This document shows, in pieces, positions 1 to 8,965 of a stretch of DNA of 64,000 nucleotides. The stretch's first letter is position 1. Each line of letters starts with the position of its first letter. The position numbers and the translations under genes were made by a program. The notes under the pieces are model-generated. The model did no database searches. It was given only the letters and a program-made list of their open reading frames with translations, and had not been told where the DNA came from. Origin of the DNA: Sphaerimonospora sp050942215. Its GTDB lineage: Bacteria > Actinomycetota > Actinomycetes > Streptosporangiales > Streptosporangiaceae. The stretch lies in assembly GCF_050942215.1 (NCBI RefSeq), contig NZ_CP192056.1, positions 1,612,001 through 1,676,000 of the forward strand, in the 5' to 3' direction.

Positions 1-1903
1 TCACCGTCGGCAGCATGGAAACGTCCGACTTCAGCACCGCGACCACCGTGAGCCGGATGTCGTCTCCCCTGCCGGGCGTGACCGTGACCGTGTCGCCGAC
101 CTTGAGACCGAGATCCTTGGCGACGGATTCGCCCACCGCGACCTCACCCTGGCCGAATCCGTCCATCGAACCCGACGACGTCTCCGGCTTGACCGTGGTG
201 CCGATCGCGGACCGCGTCACCGTGCCGACCTGCCACTCCCGGCCGTTCACCTCGGCCTTGGCCGCCTGGATCTCGGTGACGCCGGTGAGCTCGGGGCGGG
301 CGCGCAGCGCGTCCACCGCGGCGCGCGGCACCTCACCCGTCTGCGCCGAGACGAGATAGTCCACCGGGAACTGCCGGTCGAGCTCAGCGCTCACCGTCGC
401 CCGGACGGTGGCGGTCATCACGGACATGGACGTCATCAGCGTGACGCCGATCGTGAGCGCGATGGTCGTGGTCGCCGCACGCCTGGGGTTGCGCCGCGCG
501 TTGGTGACGGCCAGCCGTCCCGGCACGCCGAACAGCCGTGCCGGCAGCCAGCCCGCCAGCCCGCTCAGCGGCTTGACGATCACCGGGCCCAGGATGAGCA
601 CCGCGAAGAAGACCAGCACGCCGCCGCCCATGGCCATCATCAGCCCGGCCTCGCCCGGCTTCAGACTCACGGCCGCCGCGGTCACCGCGATGCCGGCCAG
701 TGCGAACAGGCCGGCGAAGACCACCCGGGCCACCCCGGTGCGGAAGGTCTGCTCCTCGACCTGGGTGCGCAGCGCCGCGATGGGGGCGACCCTGGTCGCG
801 TGGCGGGCCGGCGGCAGCGCCGCCGCCACGGTGACGGCGAGCCCGGTCACGAGCCCGACGGCGACCGTCTGGGGGGTCAGGCCGACCGTGCCCGTGGGGA
901 TGCCGGCCTCGACACCGCGCAGCAGGGCCACCGCGGCCGCGCCGAGGCCGAGACCGGCCAGCAGCCCGAGGACCGACGACAGCAGCCCGACGACGACCGA
1001 CTCCAGCACGATCGACCCGAACACCTGGCGCCGGGTCGCGCCGATGCAGCGCAACAACGCCATCTCACGCGTCCGCTGGGCGACCAGGATGTTGAACGTG
1101 TTGTAGATGACCAGCCCGGCGACGAGCAGCGCGATCACGCCGAACAGCAGCAGTCCCATCTTCAGGAAGGCGGTGTCGGCGCCGTTGCGCGCCGCGAGGT
1201 CCTGAGCGCGCTCCTGGCCGGTCTGGACGATGACGCCGGTGCCGACGGCCTTCTCGACGGTCGTACGGAGACCCTCGGGGGAGGGACCGGCGGTGACGAC
1301 GTCGATCTCGCGGAAGCCCTTCTCACCGGTGATCCGCAGGGCGTCCGCCGAGGTGAAGCCGACCGCACCGCGATAGGCGATGGTCTGGTCGACGCCCGGA
1401 TCGAAGACGCCGACGAGATGGAAGTCGTGCCGGTCGTCGTCGTGGCCGAGCACCGAGATCGTGTCGCCCGGTTCGAATCCCTGGGCCTTGGCGGTGCCCT
1501 TGTCCAGTACGGCCTGGCCGTCGGCCGTGGGGGCCCGGCCGGTCGTGACGTTGAGCCGGTTCGCCGGGATGGACACCCCGGCGGTGGGGGCGTCGCCGAC
1601 GGTCTTGCCGTCCTTGCCGATCAGCGGGGCGTCGCCCCTGATCACCGGCTGTGCGTCCCGTACGCCAGGGACGGCTCTGATCTTGTCCAGCGTCTCCCGG
1701 GGCAGGTCGTCGGCATCCCGCGGGAGCACGACCACGTCGACCTTGGCGGCGTCGGCGGCGAACGCCCGGGTGAAGCCGGCGTCGATGGTGTCGGTCAGCA
1801 CGAACGTGCCGGCGATGAAGCCCACCCCCAGTGTGATCGCCAGGGAGGTGAGCAGCAGGCGCGGCTTGTGTGCGAACAGACCGGCGAGGGTGGTCTTGAA
1901 CAC
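1..1903 (-). CDS. ABC transporter permease, FtsX/MacB type (partial, C-terminus outside window)
   Basis: The reading frame opens at a GTG (1901-1903) three bases after the stop of the ATPase gene and runs off the left edge, giving 634 codons. It begins with a short cytoplasmic stretch and a first membrane helix (about residues 15-40), followed by a long extracellular domain that carries a MacB-type periplasmic core, then a set of FtsX-type helices in the second half. This is the architecture of actinobacterial duplicated FtsX permeases, which are usually about 830-860 residues, so roughly 200 residues are missing. With the ATPase it should form a lipoprotein, peptide or drug exporter of the MacB/LolCDE class; the substrate cannot be read from the sequence. 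The two-component pair at 2.8-4.7 kb, on the same strand just upstream, is a likely regulator. Confidence 0.85.
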   Translation of the reverse strand, partial: MFKTTLAGLFAHKPRLLLTSLAITLGVGFIAGTFVLTDTIDAGFTRAFAADAAKVDVVVLPRDADDLPRETLDKIRAVPGVRDAQPVIRGDAPLIGKDGKTVGDAPTAGVSIPANRLNVTTGRAPTADGQAVLDKGTAKAQGFEPGDTISVLGHDDDRHDFHLVGVFDPGVDQTIAYRGAVGFTSADALRITGEKGFREIDVVTAGPSPEGLRTTVEKAVGTGVIVQTGQERAQDLAARNGADTAFLKMGLLLFGVIALLVAGLVIYNTFNILVAQRTREMALLRCIGATRRQVFGSIVLESVVVGLLSSVLGLLAGLGLGAAAVALLRGVEAGIPTGTVGLTPQTVAVGLVTGLAVTVAAALPPARHATRVAPIAALRTQVEEQTFRTGVARVVFAGLFALAGIAVTAAAVSLKPGEAGLMMAMGGGVLVFFAVLILGPVIVKPLSGLAGWLPARLFGVPGRLAVTNARRNPRRAATTTIALTIGVTLMTSMSVMTATVRATVSAELDRQFPVDYLVSAQTGEVPRAAVDALRARPELTGVTEIQAAKAEVNGREWQVGTVTRSAIGTTVKPETSSGSMDGFGQGEVAVGESVAKDLGLKVGDTVTVTPGRGDDIRLTVVAVLKSDVSMLPTV

Positions 1904-1906
1904 GGC

Positions 1907-2653
1907 TCAGGCCTCCAGCGCCATCAGCGTGTCGAGGACCCGCTGCGGCGTCGGCTCGGTCAGCTCGGTCACCAGCAGCCCGTCACGGAGGAAGACGACC
2001 CGGTCGGCGTAGGACGCGGCGACCGGGTCATGGGTCACCATCACGATCGTCTGGTCGAGTTCGCGGACCGACCGGCGCAGGAACGACAGCACCTCCGCGC
2101 CGCTGCGGGAGTCGAGGTTGCCGGTGGGCTCGTCCGCGAAGATCACTTGGGGTTTGCCGATCAGCGCACGCGCCACGGCGACCCGCTGCTGCTGGCCGCC
2201 GGACAGCTCGCCGGGCCTGTGCCTCAGCCGGTCCCGCAGGCCGACCGTGTCGATCACCTGGTCGAACAGCACCTGGTCGGCCTGCCGTCCCGCGATCTCC
2301 AGCGGCAGCCGGATGTTCTGCTCGGCCGTCAGCGTCGGCAGCAGGTTGAACGCCTGGAAGACGAACCCCACGCGCTCGCGCCGCAGCAGCGTGAGCTGCC
2401 TGTCGTTCAGCCCGGTGATCTCGACGTCGCCGATGGTGATCCGGCCGCCGGTCACCGAGTCGAGCCCGGCGAGGCAGTGCATGAGCGTGGACTTGCCGGA
2501 TCCGGACGGACCCATGATGGCCGTGAACGCCTTGGTGGCGAAGGCGACGTCGATCCCGCGCAGCGCGTGCACCGCGGCGTCGCCCTCGCCGTAGACCTTG
2601 GTCAGTCCGCTGGCGGCGACGGCGGTACGGACCTCGGTGGTTGTTGTGGTCAT
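1907..2653 (-). CDS. ABC transporter ATP-binding protein (MacB/LolD family)
   Basis: About 248 residues from ATG at 2653; a GTG three codons upstream (2660-2662) is an alternative and neither has a strong ribosome binding site. It carries a Walker A motif (GPSGSGKST), Q-loop, signature motif (LSGGQQQRVAVARAL), Walker B with the downstream FADEPTGNLD typical of the LolD/MacB/FtsE branch, and the H-loop in MVTHDP. It powers the adjacent FtsX-type permease, whose GTG start lies three bases after this stop, so the two are one transcription and probably translation unit. The spacing to the response regulator gene (about 115 bp) allows a separate promoter. Confidence 0.93.
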   Translation of the reverse strand: MTTTTTEVRTAVAASGLTKVYGEGDAAVHALRGIDVAFATKAFTAIMGPSGSGKSTLMHCLAGLDSVTGGRITIGDVEITGLNDRQLTLLRRERVGFVFQAFNLLPTLTAEQNIRLPLEIAGRQADQVLFDQVIDTVGLRDRLRHRPGELSGGQQQRVAVARALIGKPQVIFADEPTGNLDSRSGAEVLSFLRRSVRELDQTIVMVTHDPVAASYADRVVFLRDGLLVTELTEPTPQRVLDTLMALEA

Positions 2654-2767
2654 GCCGACCACGCTATGACCGGGATCTTTCCGTTTCCTCAGCCTCTGGT
2701 ACGGACCTGAGTAGCGCTGCTCCGGTGATTCCTGTGCCCGATGTGCGACCTGTGATGTAGTGCGGCC

Positions 2768-3529
2768 TCAGCCGTCGGCATGATCGGGCCGACCGTGTCC
2801 GGCCGCCGGCGTACGATCACGTGTCCGGTCGCCGGTCTCCGGCCGGACGAGTCCCGTCTCGTAGGCGTAGACGACGGCCTGGGCGCGGTCGCGCAGGCTC
2901 AGCTTGGCGAGGACCCGGCCGAGGTGGGTCTTCACGGTCGCCTCGGTGAGATGCAGCAGCCCGGCGATCTCCGTGTTCGACAGCCCCCTGGCCACGTGGA
3001 AGAGGACCTCACGCTCGCGCGCTGTCAGCACGTCCGCGTTCCGTCTCGCCCGGGCATCGCCGTCCGGGAGGTGCGTGGCGAAGCGGTCGAGCAGCCGGCG
3101 CGTCGTGCTGGGGGCGACCACGGCGTCACCCGAGTGGACCGAGTGGATCGCGCTGATCAGTTCGGGAGGCGGCACGTCCTTGAGCAGGAAGCCCGAGGCA
3201 CCCGCCTTTATGGCCGCGAAGGCGTACTCGTCGAGGTCGAAGGTGGTCAGGATGAGCACCTTCGGACCGTCGGGCCCCGCGCAGATGCGGCGGGCCGCCT
3301 CGACGCCGTCCATCCGCGGCATGCGGACGTCCATCAGCACCACGTCGGCCTCGACCGTACCCTTGCCAGTGCCGTCGCCTGTGCCGTCGCCCACGCCCTT
3401 GAGCGCCTCCACCGCCGCCTGCCCGTCCGGCGCCTCACCGACGACCTCGATGTCCGGCTGGGCGCCCAGGACCATCCGGAACCCGGCCCGTACCAGCTCC
3501 TGGTCGTCGACCAGCATCACGCGAATCAT
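2768..3529 (-). CDS. Response regulator, NarL/LuxR family
   Basis: 253 residues from ATG at 3529. The receiver domain (residues 1-130) has the acidic pocket VDDQ, phospho-acceptor Asp67 in LMDVRMPRMDG, and the conserved Thr and Lys (LLKD). A LuxR-type helix-turn-helix fills about residues 170-235 (LTAREREVL, then GLSNTEIA). It is encoded directly downstream of a histidine kinase gene (gap 19 bp), so the pair is a standard two-component system, likely acting on the neighbouring ABC exporter. Odd point: residues 45-60 hold an inserted Gly-Asp-Gly-Thr repeat between beta-strand 2 and the phospho-site strand, encoded by a short direct repeat at about 3355-3405; most family members have only a few residues there. 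Confidence 0.95.
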   Translation of the reverse strand: MIRVMLVDDQELVRAGFRMVLGAQPDIEVVGEAPDGQAAVEALKGVGDGTGDGTGKGTVEADVVLMDVRMPRMDGVEAARRICAGPDGPKVLILTTFDLDEYAFAAIKAGASGFLLKDVPPPELISAIHSVHSGDAVVAPSTTRRLLDRFATHLPDGDARARRNADVLTAREREVLFHVARGLSNTEIAGLLHLTEATVKTHLGRVLAKLSLRDRAQAVVYAYETGLVRPETGDRTRDRTPAAGHGRPDHADG

Positions 3530-3548
3530 CGTGTCCGTTCCCGTCCTC

Positions 3549-4733
3549 TCACACCGGTACGCCGAGCGGGATCCGCGCGACGACCTGGAACCCGCCGCCC
3601 GGATGGGGGCCCGCCTCGACGCTCCCGCCGTACATCGAGGCCCGCTCTCGCATGCCGATCAGCCCGTGGCCGCCCTCGACGTGGGGAGCCGACGCACCCC
3701 GGCCGTCGTCGACGATCCGCAGCGCGACCTCGCCCGAGCCGTACGTGATCTCGACCCTGGCCCGGACGCCGGGGCCGCCGTGTTTGAGGGTATTGGTCAG
3801 CGCCTCCTGGACGATCCGGTAGATCGCCAGCTGCCCGCCCTCGGGGAGGTCGTGCGGAGTGCCCGACACGGCGAGTTCGACCGGTAGTCCGGAGTCGCGT
3901 ACGTGCCGGACCAGCTCCTCGATCTGGGCGACGCCCGGCTGCGGCGTGTACTCCTCGGCCGGGCTCCCGGCGTTCTGCCTGAGCACGCCGACCAGTCGTC
4001 GCATCTCCGCCAGCGCCTGCCGCCCGGTCCCGGAAATGGTCTGCAGCGCGTGCCGGGTCTGCTCGGGGTCGCGGTCGAGCGCGTACGCCGCGCCGTCGGC
4101 CTGCACGACCATCACGCTGACGTTGTGCGCGACAACGTCGTGCAGTTCCCGGGCGATGCGGGCGCGCTCGGCGGCGGCCGCGAGGTGTGCCTGCTGATCC
4201 CGCTCCCGTTCTGCCCGTTCTGCCCGCTCCAGCAGGCTGTCGATGTAGCGTCGCCGCATGTTCGTGTAGATGCCGGTGATCCAGATGGTGACGACGAACA
4301 CCGACGTGCTCAGGAACGGCTGGACCACATGGCCGCCGCCCCACCTGATCATGGCGAGCAGCAGGCCGAACTCGGTGACCAGGCCCGCAGCGGCGCCCCA
4401 GGCGGTCGTGCATCTGGCGGCGACGCCGTACATCGCGACCAGGACGGACAGGTTCGCCGGCGTGATGGCGACGTCGGCCAGCCACTGGCCGAAGCAGACG
4501 AGGGCGACGACCGCGAACACCTCGCGAGGACGGCTCCGCCGCCAGATCAGCGGAATCAGCAGGGCGAGGGTCAGCAGCGTCAGGCCGGGAAGGCCGATGT
4601 ACGTGGAATTCGTCGCAGGGGTACCGACGTAGAACTTCAGGGTCAACAGGGAGATCAGCCACAGTGGTGAGACCGTGAGGACGTCCACCAGCTTCGAGTG
4701 GCGCCGACCCCACGCACGCAATCTGCCGAACAC
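3549..4733 (-). CDS. Sensor histidine kinase (HisKA_3 family)
   Basis: 394 residues from ATG at 4733. About five hydrophobic segments occupy residues 20-150 with only short loops, so it is an intramembrane-sensing kinase without a large outside domain. A coiled-coil linker rich in Ala, Glu and Arg leads to the HisKA_3 dimerisation helix; the phospho-accepting His is His198 in RELHDVVAHNVSVM. The ATPase domain follows, with the N-box (EALTNTLKHG) and G-boxes (DDGRG, GHGLIGMRERA). Intramembrane kinases of this type next to a MacB-like exporter often respond to envelope-active antibiotics; that role here is inference. Confidence 0.94.
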   Translation of the reverse strand: MFGRLRAWGRRHSKLVDVLTVSPLWLISLLTLKFYVGTPATNSTYIGLPGLTLLTLALLIPLIWRRSRPREVFAVVALVCFGQWLADVAITPANLSVLVAMYGVAARCTTAWGAAAGLVTEFGLLLAMIRWGGGHVVQPFLSTSVFVVTIWITGIYTNMRRRYIDSLLERAERAERERDQQAHLAAAAERARIARELHDVVAHNVSVMVVQADGAAYALDRDPEQTRHALQTISGTGRQALAEMRRLVGVLRQNAGSPAEEYTPQPGVAQIEELVRHVRDSGLPVELAVSGTPHDLPEGGQLAIYRIVQEALTNTLKHGGPGVRARVEITYGSGEVALRIVDDGRGASAPHVEGGHGLIGMRERASMYGGSVEAGPHPGGGFQVVARIPLGVPV

Positions 4734-4966
4734 GGTTCAACTGTACGTATCGGCTGCTCAGCCAGAGTCCCCCTATGGACGGATCCCCGCCTACGACTCA
4801 GGTCGCAGCGTCACGACCGCATGGAGACCGGAGCCGATCTGTCCGCGCATGTCCGCTCAGGGTCGCGCCCATTCGCCGCGAGCGTGGTTCGGCGCGCCGA
4901 CCATGTCCCTGCCGGCCGCGCCGAACCCGGCGCGCTCATTTCCCGGCCTTTTCCCGAGAAGTCGAG

Positions 4967-5041
4967 TGGGGTCGACGAGATTCGAACTCGCACTTTACGG
5001 CACCTAAAGCCGTTGCCTCATGCCTGTTGGGCTACGACCCC
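4967..5041 (-). tRNA. tRNA with anticodon UAG (Leu by codon table) and short class I variable arm
   Basis: The minus strand folds into a complete 75-nt cloverleaf: a 7-bp acceptor stem (GGGGTCG with CGACCCC), T8 and A9, a D arm with the GG pair in its loop, a perfect 5-bp anticodon stem (ACGGC with GCCGT) around the loop TTTAGGT, a 5-nt variable region AAAGT, and a T arm with loop TTCGAAT. Discriminator A follows and the CCA is not encoded. The anticodon reads CUA/CUN leucine codons, but a genuine bacterial tRNA-Leu has a long class II variable arm, which this lacks. So anticodon and body disagree. It could be a functional oddity, a tRNA with a changed anticodon, or a decaying copy; all stems except one D-stem position are intact. 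Confidence 0.8.
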
Positions 5042-5561
5042 TTTTCTTTGCCCGCGAAATTCCCTCTATGAGAACGGCGATTCGGGCAGAGAAAGCGAAG
5101 GTTTTCTTTTCTGTTGTCACGCCGGTCGCCGTTGATGTGGCCGATGTGCGACGTCAGCGGCCGACCGAGCCGAGTTCCATCCATCCTACAACCTGTGCGG
5201 CGGTAGGGAACCCCGGCCTTCTCCAGGGCTCGTCGGAGCTCGGCGGGCCTCTGGCGGTCCGATCAGGGCGGCATCACGACGAGGAATTTTTCGGCGGGCT
5301 GTCGCGGCAGGTGCCGGCCTCGGGCGTGCGCCTGCCACGGGAGTGGGACGGGTCGATGCCGCAGCGCTTGACTCGACGGCTGATGCGGGCATGGCCGCCG
5401 CCCCGCTGTGGCAAGCCCCGGGTGGCGCGGCACATCGGCGATGCCGATGAATTCATCGCTGCCTCGGCGAGGATTTCCCGGGTGTTACCTGGAATTCGTC
5501 ATGCCGTCACTTCGACGATCGGCATTGACAATTGTGGATCCGTATGCATCATCGGGACAAG
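5042..5561. other. Gene-free stretch between tRNA and bcp
   Basis: No frame here has a convincing start, ribosome binding site and codon pattern. The first 60 bases next to the tRNA are A-rich on the transcribed strand and probably hold its promoter. The stretch 4734-4966 on the other side of the tRNA likewise holds no gene that I can support, apart from the promoter of the histidine kinase. No family-level similarity was recognised in either direction. Confidence 0.5.
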
Positions 5562-6029
5562 TCAGGAAATGGAGAGGTCCTTCATGAGGCGGGCGACGTG
5601 GCCGGTGGCCTTCACGTTGTAGAGGGCCTTCTCCACCTTGCCGTCGGCGTCGATGACGAAGGTCGAGCGGATGACGCCCATGACCTTCCTACCGTAGTTC
5701 AGCTTCTCGCCGTATGCGCCGTAGGCCTTGTGCACGTCCAGTTCCGGGTCCGACAGCAGCGGGAAGGTGAGCGCGTCGCGCTCGCGGAACTGCCGCAGCT
5801 TGGCGGGCTTGTCCTTGGACACGCCGAGCACGACGAGGTCACCGCCCGCCAGCGCGTCGAGGTTGTCGCGGAAGTCGCAGGCCTGCTTCGTGCAGCCAGG
5901 GGTCATCGCCGCCGGGTAGAAGTACAGGATGACCCGCCTGCCGCGGAACGACTCCAGCGAGACCTCGTTCCCGTCGGCGTCAGGGAGGGTGAAGTCCGGC
6001 GCGGCGTCGCCGGTCTCGAGCTTGCTCAT
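5562..6029 (-). CDS. bcp: Thiol-dependent peroxiredoxin, BCP/PrxQ type
   Basis: 155 residues from ATG at 6029, chosen because it has a strong AAGGAGG seven bases upstream and begins with the usual MSKLETGDAAPDF. It is an AhpC/TSA thioredoxin-fold protein that reduces hydrogen and organic peroxides in the cytosol. The peroxidatic Cys lies in TPGCTKQACDFRD, with the BCP-type resolving Cys five residues later, so it should be an atypical 2-Cys enzyme recycled by thioredoxin. Length matches the family. It is divergently transcribed from a DUF3618 gene, an arrangement common in actinomycetes, and the two share a 127-bp promoter region. Confidence 0.95.
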   Translation of the reverse strand: MSKLETGDAAPDFTLPDADGNEVSLESFRGRRVILYFYPAAMTPGCTKQACDFRDNLDALAGGDLVVLGVSKDKPAKLRQFRERDALTFPLLSDPELDVHKAYGAYGEKLNYGRKVMGVIRSTFVIDADGKVEKALYNVKATGHVARLMKDLSIS

Positions 6030-6156
6030 CGTGGCCTCCTTCGGGGAACCGCGGCGCGGTGGGCGTCTGACCCAAGCTACCGGTTCCGCCGCCGCGCGCG
6101 GCGCGTACCGGACCTGGCAGACTGATCGCATACGAATACCACAGGAGGGGGATCGC

Positions 6157-6480
6157 ATGGCGGAAACCGATCCCGATGCACTGGAGCGGCAGATCGAGCG
6201 CACCCGGGCGGAGCTGGCGCGTACGGTGGACGCCATCGCCGACCGGGTGAGCCCGAAGCGGGTGGCGGAGCGGAGCGTGACCAAGGCGAAGTCCGGCGCC
6301 AGGCAGTTCGTGACGTCACTCGAGGACGCGCTGCGTGGTCACCCCGGCAGGTCCACCGCCCACGCCCCGATCGACGAGGACGGACCGCCCACCAGGAGCG
6401 TGGGGCCCCTGCTCATCGGCATCGGCGCCGTGGTGGCGATCGGTGCGGCGGTCGTGCTGCTGCGCCGCCGCGCTCGCTGA
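6157..6480 (+). CDS. DUF3618 small membrane protein
   Basis: 107 residues from ATG at 6157, preceded by an excellent AGGAGGGGG. The N-terminal half is a charged amphipathic helix (LERQIERTRAELARTVDAI, then DRVSPKRVAER), which is the DUF3618 signature. A single C-terminal membrane helix (about residues 80-102) ends in RRRAR, so the N-terminal domain should face the cytoplasm. Family members accompany small envelope or stress proteins in actinobacteria, but no molecular function is known. Divergent from bcp. Confidence 0.88.
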   Translation: MAETDPDALERQIERTRAELARTVDAIADRVSPKRVAERSVTKAKSGARQFVTSLEDALRGHPGRSTAHAPIDEDGPPTRSVGPLLIGIGAVVAIGAAVVLLRRRAR

Positions 6481-6663
6481 GCGCCACCGACCGAGCCGTC
6501 CAGAACGAGTCGCAGAGAACGAATAGAGCAATCCGTACAGAAAAATCCGTATAGAACGAGCCGTGGCACGAGCCCTAGACCAAGAAGAACGGCACGGGCA
6601 GGACGGAACGGGCCGGACGGCACAGGTCGGGACGGCACAGGTCGGGACGGCGCTTCCGCGAGG

Positions 6664-8043
6664 TCAGAGGAAGGTCTTGCCCTCACCCCGGTAGGTGGGG
6701 AACTCACCGACGACCCGATCCCCCTCGATCACGTGGAAGCTCGCGAACCGCTCACTGAGCTCGCCCGCCTTCGCGTGCCGGAACCAGACGCGGTCGCCCA
6801 CCCGCAGATCGGCGGCGGCCTCGCCCAGGACCGGTGTCTGCACCTCGCCGGCGCCCTCGTCGGAGTCGTAGCGCAGCCCGGCCGGCAGGTACGGCTGGGG
6901 CAGCCGGGTGGGACCGGGCGGCCCCGAGGCGTGATATCCCCCGCCGAGCAGGGTCGCGACGTGCGGACCGGGCCGGCGTACCACGGGCAGCGCGAACAGC
7001 GCGGCCGGACGCCCGGTGAAGTTCCGGTAGAAGTCGAACAGCCGGGGATGGAACAGCCCCGAGCCCGCAGCCACCTCGGTGATCGCGCGTTCCCGTACGG
7101 TCTTCTCGATGCTTCCCGTGCCGCCGCCGTTGACGAACTCCAGCCCGGCGACCCGCCGTACGGCCCGCACGATCCGGCCGCGCCGGGTCACCAGCTCACG
7201 CTGCGATCTGCCCTGCATCCAGCGCACCAGGGCGCCGTACATCCCGGGAACGTCGTCGCCGACGCCGGCGATCTGCCCCTCGTACGACATCAGTCCGACC
7301 AGCCGCAGACCGGGACGCCCGGCGATGTCGTGGACGAGGGTCACGGCCTGTTCCGGAGAGCGTACGGGTGAGCGCAGCGCACCGGCCCTGAGTTTCCCGG
7401 CGAAGGCCACGAAGGCGGCGTCGATGTCGAGGCACACCCGGATCGGGTGGGTGAGGCCGTAGGCGTCGATCACACCGTCGATCAGGTCGAGGTGCTCGGG
7501 GGAGTCGACCATGACGGTGATCTCGCGGGCGGCGCGCTCGTCGGAGCCGAGGGCGCGCAGGGCGTCCCGGTCCACCGTCGGATAGGCGACCAGCACGTCG
7601 CGCAGCCCGGTGGAGACCAGCCAGAGGGCCTCGGGCAGGGTGAACGCCATGATCCCGGAGAAACCGTCCATGGCGAGGACCCGTTCCAGGACCGGCCGGC
7701 AGCGGATCGACTTGCTGGCCACCCGGATCGGCTTGCCGTGCGCCCGCCGGACCATGTCCGCGGCGTTGGCCAGCAGGGCGTCCATGTCGAGAACGGCGAA
7801 GGGGGGCTCCAACGCGGCCGTGGCGGCGTCCAGACGCTGCTTGTCCGCGTGCAGCCTGGCCGCGTCCGGCCCGGCCGTGTCCTCCTCGGCCGCACCCTGC
7901 CCGGCTGTTCGCCGCCTGCCTGTCAGCCGCGTGTCCGTTCGCCGCGTGTCCGTGTCCCGCCCCGCTGTCTGTCCGTCTGGGTGGTGTCCGTCTGGGTGGT
8001 GTTCGTTCGGGCGTTCACGGTCGAGGCGCCGGTGGTCGTCCAT
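6664..8043 (-). CDS. PLP-dependent fold type III enzyme (alanine racemase N-terminal family; amino acid deaminase/aldolase-like)
   Basis: 459 residues if started at ATG 8043. The N-terminal barrel shows the PLP-binding lysine Lys111 in IRVASKSIRC, followed by conserved barrel strands (GFSGIMAFTLPEALWL, LRLVGLMSYEGQIAG, and FVNGGGTGSIE, a glycine-rich phosphate site). The C-terminal part has a short beta-domain with the HAKAGELSERF motif of the D-threonine aldolase/D-serine dehydratase side of the family. The reaction is probably on a D-amino acid or related amine; the exact substrate is unknown. The first 65 residues are His/Asp/Arg-rich low complexity encoded by short repeats and have no counterpart in the fold, so the true start may lie inside them, but no better start with a ribosome binding site is visible. 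Confidence 0.8.
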   Translation of the reverse strand: MDDHRRLDRERPNEHHPDGHHPDGQTAGRDTDTRRTDTRLTGRRRTAGQGAAEEDTAGPDAARLHADKQRLDAATAALEPPFAVLDMDALLANAADMVRRAHGKPIRVASKSIRCRPVLERVLAMDGFSGIMAFTLPEALWLVSTGLRDVLVAYPTVDRDALRALGSDERAAREITVMVDSPEHLDLIDGVIDAYGLTHPIRVCLDIDAAFVAFAGKLRAGALRSPVRSPEQAVTLVHDIAGRPGLRLVGLMSYEGQIAGVGDDVPGMYGALVRWMQGRSQRELVTRRGRIVRAVRRVAGLEFVNGGGTGSIEKTVRERAITEVAAGSGLFHPRLFDFYRNFTGRPAALFALPVVRRPGPHVATLLGGGYHASGPPGPTRLPQPYLPAGLRYDSDEGAGEVQTPVLGEAAADLRVGDRVWFRHAKAGELSERFASFHVIEGDRVVGEFPTYRGEGKTFL

Positions 8044-8272
8044 ATCCGCAGCTTAGTACCGATACAGCCGGTTTTCATGAGCAGTGTTCATGTTATCCGC
8101 GGTCCAGCCGGCGACCGCACGCCCGGCTCCTCCCCGCCGCATCGACCTCCGGTTTCGTAAAGTCCGCGGCATCGATTTCCCAAGATCGTCCAGCTCGGCG
8201 GGTGAGGACAGCGCCGCCGCCGAGCGGCGTTGTACCTAGTTCATGAGCAGGTAAGAGAGGGATGGGAGACAG

Positions 8273-8965
8273 GTGAGCGTGGTCCAAGACCTTGTCACGG
8301 GCTTCCCGTACCGGGAGGCCCTCGGCTCCGGTTCTCCCGAGCGAGCACTCCGGCCGGCCCGCACGCCGGCGGGGGTCACCGTGGCAGCAGTGCTCTCCCT
8401 GCTCGCCTGGGCGGGGCTCGCCGAGATCGTCGCCGCGATGGCGGGCTTCGCCGTACGGCCGTCGGCGCTGTGGCCGCGGATCGGCCAGGTGCTGTCGGTG
8501 ACCTTCGGCGATCCCGTCGTCCCGACCGTCGCGATGGTCATGATCGTCTGCGGGGCGGGCCTGGTGGCCCTCGCCGTGGTTCCCGGACGGCCCAGGCTGG
8601 TGCCCCTGGAGAGCGACGATCCGCTGCTCGTCCTCGGTCTCACCCGCTCCGGCCTGCGCCGTACGCTCGCCGCGGCGGCGTACGAGGCGGCGGACGGCGG
8701 CTACGCGGACCGGGTTCATGCCCAGGTTCGCGACCGGGGCCACGCCCAGGTTCACGACGACGGCCACGACCACGGCGTCGCCGGAGTCGAGCACGCCCGT
8801 GTGCGCGTCCTGCGCAGGCAGATCGAGGTCACGGTGGTCACCGACGCGGACCGCCCAGGAGAACTGCTCCGTGAGATCGGCGCGGCGGTCGGCGACCGGC
8901 TCTCCGGTCTCGGCGCGTACGGCCACCACGAGGTGGTCGTACGGCTACGCGGGCGGAGGATGTGA
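8273..8965 (+). CDS. DUF6286-type membrane protein, Asp23/AmaP-associated
   Basis: About 230 residues from GTG 8273 (GTG 8279 is also possible), with GGGAG shortly upstream. Two membrane helices lie near residues 35-60 and 85-105. The C-terminal soluble part resembles the small alpha/beta domain found next to Asp23/Gls24 envelope-stress proteins. A His/Asp/Arg-rich stretch at about residues 140-175 is low complexity. The stop overlaps the start of the AmaP-like gene by four bases, so the pair is coupled. The Asp23 gene that usually precedes such pairs is not upstream here: only about 230 bp separate this gene from the divergent PLP enzyme gene. Confidence 0.78.
   Translation: MSVVQDLVTGFPYREALGSGSPERALRPARTPAGVTVAAVLSLLAWAGLAEIVAAMAGFAVRPSALWPRIGQVLSVTFGDPVVPTVAMVMIVCGAGLVALAVVPGRPRLVPLESDDPLLVLGLTRSGLRRTLAAAAYEAADGGYADRVHAQVRDRGHAQVHDDGHDHGVAGVEHARVRVLRRQIEVTVVTDADRPGELLREIGAAVGDRLSGLGAYGHHEVVVRLRGRRM

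Noticed and set aside
800..2710. A 636-codon open frame on the plus strand
   Set aside because: It is the complement of the ABC permease and ATPase genes. Long open frames opposite high-GC genes are expected, and its sequence has no fold or family, while both minus-strand genes show clear motifs.
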